From NCBI GenBank assembly GCA_026393835.1, contig JAPKZK010000143.1, forward strand, positions 1-41,988: a DNA stretch of 41,988 nucleotides. The letters run 5' to 3'. This document shows positions 1 to 7,777 of the stretch, piece by piece. The position numbers and the translations under genes are program-made. How positions within the stretch are numbered: the first letter of the stretch is position 1; every line of letters starts with the position of its first letter. The DNA comes from Candidatus Aminicenantota bacterium. Its GTDB lineage: Bacteria > Acidobacteriota > Aminicenantia > UBA2199. Under the pieces are notes generated by a model, which searched no databases, was not told the DNA's origin, and was given only the letters and a program-made list of their open reading frames with translations.

Positions 1-1
1 T

Positions 2-166
2 CGCGTCGTATTGCCGGAAGGAGTGGAAATGGTCATGCCCGGCGACAACGCCCAATTTATCATCGAATTGATCACTCCCATCGCCATGGAACAAGGATTG
101 AAGTTTGCTATTCGTGAAGGCGGCCGGACCATCGGTGCAGGTTCCGTAACCGGTATTATCGAATAA
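2..166 (+). CDS. tuf: Elongation factor Tu, C-terminal end (5' truncated by window edge)
   Basis: The last 54 codons of EF-Tu, the GTPase that delivers aminoacyl-tRNA to the ribosome. The visible part belongs to beta-barrel domain 3: a PGDN motif, then IELITPIAME, and the typical ending FAIREGGRTIGAGSV...IIE. Only the 3' end is present because the window begins inside the gene. It lies 18 nt upstream of rpmG and heads the usual tuf-rpmG-tRNA-secE-nusG order. The ending is nearly invariant in bacteria, so the call is secure. Nothing can be said about promoter or copy number from this window. Confidence 0.97.
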   Translation, partial: RVVLPEGVEMVMPGDNAQFIIELITPIAMEQGLKFAIREGGRTIGAGSVTGIIE

Positions 167-184
167 TAAAGTAGAAGTGGCAAA

Positions 185-349
185 ATGGCTAAAAGTGAGA
201 AAAGAATCAAAGTACACATGAAATGCTCCGAGTGCGGGGAAAAAAATTATTCTACATATAAGAATAAAAGCAATACCGCGGACAAACTCAATTTAAAGAA
301 GTATTGCTCGCGGGATAAAAAACACACCGTCCACAAGGAGGTAAAATAG
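185..349 (+). CDS. rpmG: 50S ribosomal protein L33
   Basis: A 54-residue basic protein of the large ribosomal subunit, too short for many gene callers. It has the L33 pattern: MKCSECGEKNYST near the N-terminus, then ADKLNLKKYC and an ending HTVHKEVK. The first zinc pair (C-x-x-C) is intact. In the second pair only the first cysteine is kept (YCSRDKKH) where zinc-binding L33 proteins usually have C-x-x-C, so three of the four expected cysteines are present. This may be an intermediate between zinc-binding and zinc-free forms. The start is the ATG at 185, 18 nt after the tuf stop. The gene ends 3 nt before the tRNA. Confidence 0.96.
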   Translation: MAKSEKRIKVHMKCSECGEKNYSTYKNKSNTADKLNLKKYCSRDKKHTVHKEVK

Positions 350-352
350 GTT

Positions 353-425
353 AGGTCAGTAGCTCAATTGGTAGAGTACCGGTCTCCAAAACCGGGTGTT
401 GGGGGTTCGAGCCCCTCCTGACCTG
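353..425 (+). tRNA. trpT: tRNA-Trp (CCA anticodon)
   Basis: A 73-nt cloverleaf. The acceptor strands AGGTCAG (353-359) and CTGACCT (418-424) pair perfectly and G425 is the discriminator base. The D stem starts with GCTC at 362. The anticodon stem is CCGGT/ACCGG around the loop CTCCAAA, with CCA at 386-388. The T loop is TTCGAGC between GGGGG and CCCCT-type arms. The 3' CCA is not encoded. A tRNA-Trp between rpmG and secE is a common bacterial arrangement, and the tRNA is presumably cut out of the polycistronic transcript. Confidence 0.97.
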
Positions 426-442
426 CTTTTGAAAATACTGAT

Positions 443-652
443 ATGATTAAAATAAAATTATTTAATCGGATAGGAAGTTATCTTAATGAAGTGAAAGGTG
501 AACTTAAAAAAGTCACCTGGCCGACAAAAAACGATCTACAGAAGACGACCGTCGCGGTAATCGTCATATCCATCATCTTTGGGATATATTTACAGGTGGT
601 TGATTTCTCTTTTCGCGTATTGGTTGAAAAGGTGATCGCGATCTTCAAGTAG
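443..652 (+). CDS. secE: Preprotein translocase subunit SecE
   Basis: A 69-residue single-span SecE, the clamp subunit that stabilises SecY in the SecYEG channel of the inner membrane. The amphipathic cytosolic helix carries the family signature LNEVKGELKKVTWPTKND at about residues 14-31. It is followed by one transmembrane helix (VAVIVISIIFGIYLQVV). The short one-helix form is normal outside the gammaproteobacteria. Its position between tRNA-Trp and nusG is conserved. No strong Shine-Dalgarno sequence precedes the ATG. Confidence 0.96.
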   Translation: MIKIKLFNRIGSYLNEVKGELKKVTWPTKNDLQKTTVAVIVISIIFGIYLQVVDFSFRVLVEKVIAIFK

Positions 653-662
653 GATTCACATT

Positions 663-1193
663 ATGGAAAGAAAATGGTATATCATCCACGTCTTTTCAGG
701 CGCCGAGGAGTTTGTGGTGAAGGCGCTGGAAGAGAAGATCCGGAAGTACAAAATGGAAGAGCATATCACCGGCATGGTCATCCCCAAGGAGAACGTGATC
801 GAAATCAAAGACGGCAAAAAAGTCGTCAGTGAAAAACGCTCTTTTCCCGGGTACATCCTGGTCCAGATGGAAATGAACGACAAAAACTGGTATTTCGTCA
901 GGAATACACCGAAAGTGACCGGCTTTGTCGGCGCGGGGAAAAAACCGAAACCCTTATCTGAAAAAGAAGTGGCTACCATTTTGAAACACATTGAAACCAC
1001 CCAGGCAACTCCCAAACCCAAATATCATTTTGAAGTAGGGGAGGCAGTGAAAATTATTGACGGCCCGTTTTTGAATTTCAATGGCGTGGTTGATTCAGTG
1101 ATGGAAGATAAGAACATGTTGAAAGTGACCGTGACGATCTTTGGGCGACCAACCCCAGTAGATTTAAATTTTTTGCAGGTAGAAAAAATATAG
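663..1193 (+). CDS. nusG: Transcription termination/antitermination protein NusG
   Basis: A 176-residue NusG. It binds the RNA polymerase clamp, suppresses pausing and links polymerase to Rho or to ribosomal protein S10. The NGN domain occupies about residues 3-115: it opens with KWYIIHVFSGAEE and contains the FPGYILVQMEM strand and the RNTPKVTGFVG segment. A KOW domain follows from about 122 (VGEAVKIIDGPFLNFNGVV). The length is typical and no domain III insertion is seen. The ATG lies 10 nt after the secE stop, and a GTAGG overlapping that stop probably serves as the ribosome-binding site. Confidence 0.97.
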   Translation: MERKWYIIHVFSGAEEFVVKALEEKIRKYKMEEHITGMVIPKENVIEIKDGKKVVSEKRSFPGYILVQMEMNDKNWYFVRNTPKVTGFVGAGKKPKPLSEKEVATILKHIETTQATPKPKYHFEVGEAVKIIDGPFLNFNGVVDSVMEDKNMLKVTVTIFGRPTPVDLNFLQVEKI

Positions 1194-1203
1194 GAGACGT
1201 TCG

Positions 1204-1656
1204 ATGGCAGGGCCAATAAAGAAGAAACAGAAACAAGTCGTAACCTCGTTTAAACTCCAATTACCGGCCGGTAAAGCGACGCCGGCGCCGCCGGTAGGTC
1301 CGGCGTTAAGCCAACACGGCTTAAATATCATGGAGTTTGTAAACCAGTTTAACAAAGCAACAGCTAAGATGGAAGACGGTATGATTATCCCGGCTGAACT
1401 CCTGGTTCACCCGGATAAAACCTTTACCATGAACCTCAAAACCCCCCCCGCTTCTTACTTATTACGAAAGGCGGCAGGTATTCTTAAAGGTTCCAACGAA
1501 CCCAATAAAAACAAGGTTGGTAAGGTAACCAGGAAACAAGTGGAAGAGATCGCCAGGACAAAATTACCGGATTTAAATACCAAGAATATAGCAGCGGCCA
1601 TGAAAATCGTGGAAGGGTCGGCAAGAAGTATGGGATTGGAGATCAAAAATGTCTAA
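1204..1656 (+). CDS. rplK: 50S ribosomal protein L11
   Basis: A 150-residue L11, the protein that forms the GTPase-associated stalk base with the thiostrepton-binding region of 23S rRNA. The N-terminal domain has the signature LQLPAGKATPAPPVGPALSQ followed by GLNIMEFVNQFN. The C-terminal RNA-binding domain ends with ARTKLPDLN and GSARSMGLEIKNV. It is slightly longer than the usual 141 residues because of a short C-terminal tail. It starts 10 nt after nusG (AGGAGA just upstream) and its end overlaps the start of rplA by 8 nt, which suggests coupled translation. Confidence 0.97.
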   Translation: MAGPIKKKQKQVVTSFKLQLPAGKATPAPPVGPALSQHGLNIMEFVNQFNKATAKMEDGMIIPAELLVHPDKTFTMNLKTPPASYLLRKAAGILKGSNEPNKNKVGKVTRKQVEEIARTKLPDLNTKNIAAAMKIVEGSARSMGLEIKNV

Positions 1657-2344
1657 GCGAAGCAAAAGTTACCTGAAGGCAAAAGAAAAGATTGAAGAGC
1701 GAGAGTACCTGGTCCCGGAAGCAGTTTCTTTGTTAAAAGAGATTAAAACAGCTAAATTTGACGAATCCGTGGACCTCTCCATCCGGTTGGGCGTCGACCC
1801 CAAGTACCCGGACCAGATGGTCAGGGGAACCGTTGTGCTGCCCCATGGCATCGGCAAAGTGAAACGCGTGCTGGTGATTGCTTCCGGCGAGAAACAAAAA
1901 GAAGCGGAAGAAGCCGGCGCCGACTTCTTCGGCGGCGAAGAAATCGTAGAGAAAATCCAGAAAGAAAATTGGATCGATTTCGATGTGCTGATCGCGACGC
2001 CCGACATGATGAAGCTGGTGGGAAAAATGGGCAAACAATTGGGACCCAAAGGCCTGATGCCCAGTCCAAAATCCGGCACCGTTACCTTTAATGTCAAGGA
2101 AGCCGTCGCTGAAATCAAAAAAGGACGGGTGGAATTTAAAGTGGATAAAACCGGGATCATCAATTCAACCGTTGGGAAAATGTCTTTCGATAATGACAAG
2201 CTGGAGGATAATGCCAGGGATTTCGTAAAAGCGGTCATAAAAGCCAGGCCATCGACATTAAAAGGCAAGTATGTTGTATCCCTCTATCTCAGTTCCACCA
2301 TGAGCCCATCGGTTAAATTAAATGTACCGCAATTTGAAAATTAG
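1649..2344 (+). CDS. rplA: 50S ribosomal protein L1
   Basis: A 231-residue L1, which forms the mobile L1 stalk at the ribosomal E site. In many bacteria it also represses its own operon by binding an mRNA mimic of its rRNA site. Recognisable blocks are RLGVDPKYPDQMVRGTVVLP, the MGKQLGPKGLMPSPKSGTV signature, and the ending GKYVVSLYLSSTMSPSVKL. It overlaps rplK by 8 nt. I did not identify an L1-binding leader in the visible region. The transcript continues to rplJ after a 37-nt gap. Confidence 0.97.
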   Translation: MSKRSKSYLKAKEKIEEREYLVPEAVSLLKEIKTAKFDESVDLSIRLGVDPKYPDQMVRGTVVLPHGIGKVKRVLVIASGEKQKEAEEAGADFFGGEEIVEKIQKENWIDFDVLIATPDMMKLVGKMGKQLGPKGLMPSPKSGTVTFNVKEAVAEIKKGRVEFKVDKTGIINSTVGKMSFDNDKLEDNARDFVKAVIKARPSTLKGKYVVSLYLSSTMSPSVKLNVPQFEN

Positions 2345-2381
2345 CATGAATTAATGATTTAACGAATGAAGGAGGACTGCA

Positions 2382-2927
2382 GTGCCGAGTACACAAACAC
2401 TTGATAGAAAGAAAAAACAGGTCGATGAGATCGCTGAAATTTTCAAGCGCAGCGGCGTCTATCTTTTCGATTACCGGGGATTGAGCGTTGCCCAGATGAA
2501 TACCCTGAGAGAACGGGTAAAAAGCCTTAATGCCGATGTGAAAGTGATCAAAAACAGGCTGGCAATCAAATATTTCGAAAGAGAAAAACTGGACTTCGGG
2601 CGAGATGTTTTCAGCGGCCCCACGGCTGTCGCCTATGCTGATGATCGATTCGTGGAAGTAGCAAAAGCCCTGGTAGACTATGAAAAAGAAAATGATAAAG
2701 TAAAGATAAAGGCCGGCTTTATCGAAAAGAAATTTGCCGATAGAGAAAAAGTAAAGTATGTGGCAAAACTTCCCGCGAAAGAGGTATTGATGGCCCAATT
2801 GTTGGGCGTTATCGCAATGCCGTTGAAAAAGATGGGAATCGCTTTGTCCGCACCCCTTCGAAATGTGTTAATTCTAATGAACAATTTAAAAGATAAAAAA
2901 GAAAATGAGGAGAAGAACAATGGCTGA
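2382..2927 (+). CDS. rplJ: 50S ribosomal protein L10
   Basis: A 181-residue L10, the stalk protein that anchors L7/L12 dimers. It starts at a GTG codon with a strong GGAGG at 2371-2375, which decides the start. The N-terminal rRNA-binding domain contains IFKRSGVYLFDYRGLSVAQM and VKVIKNRLAIKYFE. The C-terminal helix (LSAPLRNVLILMNNLKDKK) is the docking site for L7/L12. It overlaps the next gene, rplL, by 8 nt. The 37-nt gap before it is too short for a large L10 leader and I see no attenuator there. Confidence 0.97.
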   Translation: MPSTQTLDRKKKQVDEIAEIFKRSGVYLFDYRGLSVAQMNTLRERVKSLNADVKVIKNRLAIKYFEREKLDFGRDVFSGPTAVAYADDRFVEVAKALVDYEKENDKVKIKAGFIEKKFADREKVKYVAKLPAKEVLMAQLLGVIAMPLKKMGIALSAPLRNVLILMNNLKDKKENEEKNNG

Positions 2928-3306
2928 AGTCAAAAAGGAAGATTTTTTCAAGCACCTTGATGCATTAACTGTACTGGAGCTTGCCGATTATATTAAAGAG
3001 TTTGAGACCAGGTATGGAATTAAAGCGGAAATGGCCGCCATGCCCATGGGCGCTGCCGCCCCTGCCGCCGCCGTTGAAGAAGCGGTTGAAGAAAAAACCG
3101 AATTCGATATCATATTGAAGAACGTCGGACCCAAAAAGATCAATGTCATAAAAGTAGTCAGGGAAGTAACCGACCTGGGTTTAAAGGAAGCCAAAGCCGT
3201 GGTTGATTCAGCCCCCGGCGAAGTGAAAAAAGGCGTTTCAAAAGAAGAGGCCGAAGATATCAAGAAAAAGTTCGAGGAAGTAGGCGCAGAAATTGAAATT
3301 AAGTAA
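2920..3306 (+). CDS. rplL: 50S ribosomal protein L7/L12
   Basis: A 128-residue L7/L12, the multi-copy stalk protein that recruits translation factors. The short N-terminal dimerisation domain (LDALTVLELADYIKEFE) is followed by an Ala/Pro hinge around residues 40-58 and by the globular C-terminal domain with KINVIKVVREVTDLGLKEAK and the terminal IEIK. The ATG at 2920 is chosen over the in-frame ATG at 2905. The purine-rich GAGGAGA at 2907-2913 would then be the ribosome-binding site, and MAEVKKEDF matches the family start. It overlaps rplJ by 8 nt. Confidence 0.97.
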   Translation: MAEVKKEDFFKHLDALTVLELADYIKEFETRYGIKAEMAAMPMGAAAPAAAVEEAVEEKTEFDIILKNVGPKKINVIKVVREVTDLGLKEAKAVVDSAPGEVKKGVSKEEAEDIKKKFEEVGAEIEIK

Positions 3307-3347
3307 AAACGTTTGTGAAACGTCATCGGTAAAGTACAATTTAATGA

Positions 3348-3391
3348 GCGACGTGAAGGGAAAACGTGGAGACACGAGACCCTTCACGCGC
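3348..3391 (+). promoter_or_regulatory. Long hairpin between rplL and rpoB (attenuator or processing site)
   Basis: Positions 3348-3360 pair with 3380-3391 (core GTGAAGGG/CCCTTCAC) in a 12-bp stem with one bulged A. Inside the loop a second helix CGTG/CACG (3365-3368 with 3373-3376) closes a GAGA tetraloop of the stable GNRA type. No T-run follows, so it is not a complete intrinsic terminator. In E. coli the same interval carries a partial terminator and an RNase III cleavage site. That this one acts similarly is inference from position and shape. Confidence 0.75.
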
Positions 3392-3411
3392 CCGAAACTT
3401 GAGGGATAAGC

Positions 3412-6400
3412 ATGCGAAAAAAAAAAAAATATATCGAGAGGATAAGTTTCTCTAAAATCGAATCTCCTATCGAGATGCCCCATCTGTTGGAAATTCAAAA
3501 AAAATCGTATCGAACGTTTTTACAAATCGACGAACTCCCTGAAAAGAGAAAAAACATCGGCATTCAGGCTGCCTTCAAGTCGATTTTTCCCATATCCGAT
3601 TTTAAAGAAACAGCAATCCTGGCATTCGATTCTTATTCACTCGGGGATTGGTCATGTAAATGCGGCGCCCTCCAGGGGATTGAGAATTCCAAGCCCTTCT
3701 GCGCCAACTGCGGTTCATTGTTAAGTTCGGATACCCCCACCGGCGGCGACTCGGTCTGCCCCGAATGCGTCAATAAAGGGACAGTAAAAAATAAAACCTG
3801 CGAATTGTGCGGCGATAAAGTCCGCATAAAGATCAAGTACACACCCGAAGAATGCCTTGATAAAGGATTCGATTACTCGATCCCCTTGAAGGTTACCTTG
3901 AGGCTGGCCTTATACGGCGAAGATAAAAAAGGTAAAAAAATCATCCGGGATGTAAAAGAACAGGAGATTTTTTTCGGGGAAATCCCTTATATCACGGACA
4001 GGGGAACCTTTATCATCAACGGCACCGAGCGGGTCGTGGTATCCCAGCTCCAGCGTTCCCCGGGCGTCTACTTTTTGCCCGGCAAGTCCAGGGGCGAATA
4101 CACCGCCAAAATCATACCGGCCAGGGGCGCCTGGATCGAACTGGAGGAGAAATTAAACCTCCTCCAGGTCCGGTTGGATAAAAAAACCAAACGCATCAAT
4201 GTCACCACCTTTCTAAAAGCCATGGGACTCTGTGATGACCTGGAAATCCTGAAAAAGTTCTATTCCATCGTTCCCGCCAGGGTTAAGAACGGCATCTTTT
4301 ATTTTAAGACCTCCCGGTTCTTGAAAGACAGCCGGTTGACGGCGCCCATATTCGACGCGGAGGGCAATGAAGTCCTGCCCATGGGCGCCAAGTTGATGAT
4401 CAAACATATCAGGGACCTGGAACGGTTGGGCGTAGATTTTTTACCCGTGGATATCGAATTGTTCGAGGACCTCTATTCCGCCTCGGAAATCAACGGCGTG
4501 GTAGGCATCAATGAGATCATCAGCACCACCCAGATCAAAAAGTTGCGAAAAATGGACCGGGAATTCTCCGTCATCTTCCCAGAAAGCGATGAAGAAGAGT
4601 TCGGTTCCATGATCGCTTATACATTGAGAAAAGACAAAAAAAGACAGGACGCCGAACTGACTGAAAAAGTAGTGGTCCAGAGCGAGGACGCTGAAGACCG
4701 GATTTCCAAAGACCAGGGCGATGCCTTTATCGAGATATTCAAGAAGCTGAGACCCGGAGAACCCGTGACGCTGGAAGGCTCCAAGAAGTTCTTTGAGAAT
4801 ATGATGAAAGACTCCCGGCGCTATGACCTCTCATCCGTGGGTCGTTTAAAATTAAATATTAAGCTGGGATTAAAGAAAGATTTCAATGAAGAAGTGTATG
4901 TTCTTACGATAGACGATATCGTTGAGATCCTGAAATATTACCTCCGGTTAAAGTATGACCGGACCGGGAAAATGAGAATAGACGATATCGATCACCTGGC
5001 TAACCGCAGGATCCGGGCCGTGGGCGAATTAGTGGAAAATGCTTTCAGGATCGGGTTGATGCGGCTGGAAAAGATCATCCGGGAACGTATTACCAACGCC
5101 AGCGATATTTCCGTTATGCTCCCAAGGGAGCTGCTGAACACCAAACCGGTTTTTGCCGCCATCAAGGAATTTTTCGGCACCTCGCAGTTATCCCAATTCA
5201 TGGACCAGACCAATGCCCTGGCCGAAACCACTCATAAACGCCGTATATCCGCCCTGGGCCCCGGCGGCCTCAACAGGGAGAGGGCAGGGTTCGAAGTCAG
5301 GGACGTGCACTCGTCCCATTACGGACGGATCTGTCCCATCGAAACCCCGGAAGGTCCCAATATCGGACTTATCTCATCCCTTACCACCTTTGCCAGGGTC
5401 AATGACTACGGGTTTATCGAGACGCCCTACCGGAAAGTGGAGAACGGCCAGGTGGTCAATTATTGTGAAATCCGCTACCCCGGTAATTCCAAATTCGAAT
5501 ACATGGCTTTGGTAAGAGAAGATGTACTTTTTGCCGAAATCGAGCGATTGAAAAAAGAGAGTGGCGAATTACCTTTCTTCGAGTATCACCCCTTTTACCT
5601 GACCGCCTGGGAAGAAGAAGGCTATATGATTGCCCAGGCCAATGCGATACTGGATAAAACCGGGCGCTTTACCTCCAAGCGGATCAATTCGCGAAAAGGC
5701 AGCGAGACCTTGCTGGCCGAGCCCAAAGATATCGATTATATCGATATTTCTCCCCGCCAGATCGTTTCCGTTTCCGCCTCCTTGATCCCGTTCCTGGCCC
5801 ATGATGACGCCAACCGGGCATTGATGGGTTCCAACATGCAGCGGCAGTCGGTTCCTTTGGTGAACCCCGAAGCCCCCATCGTGGGAACCGGTATGGAAAG
5901 TAAACTGGTAGAGGATTCCGGCATCGTGGTGGTGGCCAGGAGGACCGGGACCGTTATGAACGCGGACGCCGAGCGAGTGATTATTAAAGCCGACTCCGGG
6001 GATAACACCGGCGATTTCTCAGAAATCGGCGCCGATTTATATGAATTAAAAAAATTCAGGCGCTCCAACCAGAATACGTTGATCAACCAGAAACCCCTGG
6101 TAAAACCCGGCGATCGCGTCGAAGCGGGGCAGGTGTTGTGCGATGGGCCCGCTTCCGACCGAGGCGAACTGGCCCTGGGCCGCAATATCCTGGCCGGCTT
6201 TATGCCCTGGCGCGGTTATAACTACGAAGACGCCATCGTTCTCAGCGAGCGGCTGGTGAAAAATTCCGCCTTTAACTCCATTTATATAGTCGAAGAGAGC
6301 ATCGAAGCCAGGGAAACCAAATTGGGCAAGGAAGAGATCACGGCCGATATTCCCGGCGTTTCCGAGGGCGTGTTGAGACACCTGGATGAAAGCGGGATCG

Positions 6401-7761
6401 TGCGCATCGGCGCCAAAGTCAAACCCGGGGAAATCCTGGTGGGAAAAGTCTCCCCCAAAGGGGAAACCCAGCTCTCACCCGAAGAAAAACTCCTGCGGGC
6501 CATTTTCGGCGAGCAGGCCTCCGAGATTAAAGATACCTCGCTCTACTGCCCGCCCGGCGTCGAAGGAACCGTTATCGATGTCAAGATATTCACCCGCCGG
6601 GGACTGGAAAAAGACAAGCGGGCCGCGGATATCGACGGACACGTCGTCGATAAATTGGATCGCAACTTTAACGACGAGAAAAAAATCCTGGTTATCGATA
6701 AATATGAGAAAATAAGAAACCTTTTAAAGCAAGTGGACATATTATCTGCGTTTGAGCATCACAGCGCAAAAATTGCCGCAGGCAAACCGATCTCGGCGGA
6801 ATCGCTGAAGAAACTCGATGAAGGTTTATTGAAAGTCATAAAGAAAAATATCGCCGAAGCCGACCTGGATAAAATACTGGAAATCGAATCCAAATGCCAA
6901 CTGCATATCGAAGCCTTGCACAATGAAAAACAGGCCAAGATCGACCAGATGAAAAAAGGCGACGAGTTTGCCCCCGGCATCATCAAGATCATTAAAGTAT
7001 TGGTGGCGGTAAACCGGAAAGTTTCCGTCGGCGATAAGATGGCCGGCCGGCACGGGAACAAAGGCGTCGTGGCCAAAATCCTACCGGTGGAAGATATGCC
7101 TTTCCTGGAAGACGGCACCTCGTTGGATATCGTCCTGAACCCATTGGGCGTCCCTTCGCGGATGAATGTGGGCCAGATCTACGAGTTGATCCTGGCAATG
7201 GCCGGGAAATTGTTGGGAGTCCACTTTGAAACCCCGGTATTTGACGGCGCGTCCGAGGAAGAGGTCAGGGCCAACATGAGAAAAGCGGGTTTACCCGAAG
7301 ACGGTAAGGTTAACCTTTATGACGGTATCACCGGCGAGCCCTTTTCCAATAAAGTCACTGTCGGCTATATGTATATGATGAAACTGGAACATATGGTAGA
7401 CGACAAGATCCACGCCCGGTCCACCGGCCCCTATTCCTTGATTACCCAGCAGCCCCTGGGCGGTAAAGCCCAATTCGGCGGGCAGCGGGTCGGGGAAATG
7501 GAAGTCTGGGCGTTAGAGGCCTACGGCGCCGCTTACTTGCTCCAGGAAATGTTGACCATCAAATCGGATAATATTAGTGGACGAAATGAGATATATTCCG
7601 CAATTGTAAAAGGAACCATGGACTTTAATCCCGGTTTGCCCGAATCTTTCAATGTCCTCATCAAGGAATTAAAGAGTCTCGCCCTGAACGTCGAACTGAT
7701 CAAGAGGGATAAAGTCCTCGAGGAAACCATGATGAAAGAAAATATTGCCAATATATCTTAG
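3412..7761 (+). CDS. rpoB: DNA-directed RNA polymerase subunit beta
   Basis: A 1449-residue catalytic beta subunit, about 107 residues longer than the E. coli protein. The rifampicin-binding region is at about 589-615 (QLSQFMDQTNALAETTHKRR), with the D, H and S positions that confer resistance when mutated all in the wild-type state. Active-site and C-terminal blocks include GNKGVVAKILPVEDMP and GGKAQFGGQRVGEMEVWALE. An insertion at about residues 80-135, absent from the E. coli protein, carries eight cysteines in four pairs (C82/C84, C97/C100, C116/C119, C130/C133) and looks like one or two zinc ribbons. The ATG at 3412 has GAGGG 6 nt upstream. Codons 2-6 contain an uninterrupted run of 13 A (3417-3429). 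It is 16 nt upstream of rpoC. Confidence 0.98.
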   Translation: MRKKKKYIERISFSKIESPIEMPHLLEIQKKSYRTFLQIDELPEKRKNIGIQAAFKSIFPISDFKETAILAFDSYSLGDWSCKCGALQGIENSKPFCANCGSLLSSDTPTGGDSVCPECVNKGTVKNKTCELCGDKVRIKIKYTPEECLDKGFDYSIPLKVTLRLALYGEDKKGKKIIRDVKEQEIFFGEIPYITDRGTFIINGTERVVVSQLQRSPGVYFLPGKSRGEYTAKIIPARGAWIELEEKLNLLQVRLDKKTKRINVTTFLKAMGLCDDLEILKKFYSIVPARVKNGIFYFKTSRFLKDSRLTAPIFDAEGNEVLPMGAKLMIKHIRDLERLGVDFLPVDIELFEDLYSASEINGVVGINEIISTTQIKKLRKMDREFSVIFPESDEEEFGSMIAYTLRKDKKRQDAELTEKVVVQSEDAEDRISKDQGDAFIEIFKKLRPGEPVTLEGSKKFFENMMKDSRRYDLSSVGRLKLNIKLGLKKDFNEEVYVLTIDDIVEILKYYLRLKYDRTGKMRIDDIDHLANRRIRAVGELVENAFRIGLMRLEKIIRERITNASDISVMLPRELLNTKPVFAAIKEFFGTSQLSQFMDQTNALAETTHKRRISALGPGGLNRERAGFEVRDVHSSHYGRICPIETPEGPNIGLISSLTTFARVNDYGFIETPYRKVENGQVVNYCEIRYPGNSKFEYMALVREDVLFAEIERLKKESGELPFFEYHPFYLTAWEEEGYMIAQANAILDKTGRFTSKRINSRKGSETLLAEPKDIDYIDISPRQIVSVSASLIPFLAHDDANRALMGSNMQRQSVPLVNPEAPIVGTGMESKLVEDSGIVVVARRTGTVMNADAERVIIKADSGDNTGDFSEIGADLYELKKFRRSNQNTLINQKPLVKPGDRVEAGQVLCDGPASDRGELALGRNILAGFMPWRGYNYEDAIVLSERLVKNSAFNSIYIVEESIEARETKLGKEEITADIPGVSEGVLRHLDESGIVRIGAKVKPGEILVGKVSPKGETQLSPEEKLLRAIFGEQASEIKDTSLYCPPGVEGTVIDVKIFTRRGLEKDKRAADIDGHVVDKLDRNFNDEKKILVIDKYEKIRNLLKQVDILSAFEHHSAKIAAGKPISAESLKKLDEGLLKVIKKNIAEADLDKILEIESKCQLHIEALHNEKQAKIDQMKKGDEFAPGIIKIIKVLVAVNRKVSVGDKMAGRHGNKGVVAKILPVEDMPFLEDGTSLDIVLNPLGVPSRMNVGQIYELILAMAGKLLGVHFETPVFDGASEEEVRANMRKAGLPEDGKVNLYDGITGEPFSNKVTVGYMYMMKLEHMVDDKIHARSTGPYSLITQQPLGGKAQFGGQRVGEMEVWALEAYGAAYLLQEMLTIKSDNISGRNEIYSAIVKGTMDFNPGLPESFNVLIKELKSLALNVELIKRDKVLEETMMKENIANIS

Positions 7762-7777
7762 CCAGGGAGGAGTGGTT

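Noticed and set aside
2345..2381. L10 leader / riboswitch-like element before rplJ
   Set aside because: Only 37 nt are available and no stable structure is visible.
3348..3391. Intrinsic terminator separating rplL from rpoB
   Set aside because: The stem is strong but no T-run follows, and rpoB lacks another obvious promoter. It is listed as a regulatory or processing hairpin instead.
5153..5515. A 120-codon reading frame inside rpoB on the same strand
   Set aside because: It overlaps the most conserved part of rpoB in another frame and has biased Ser/Pro/Arg-rich composition typical of a shadow frame.
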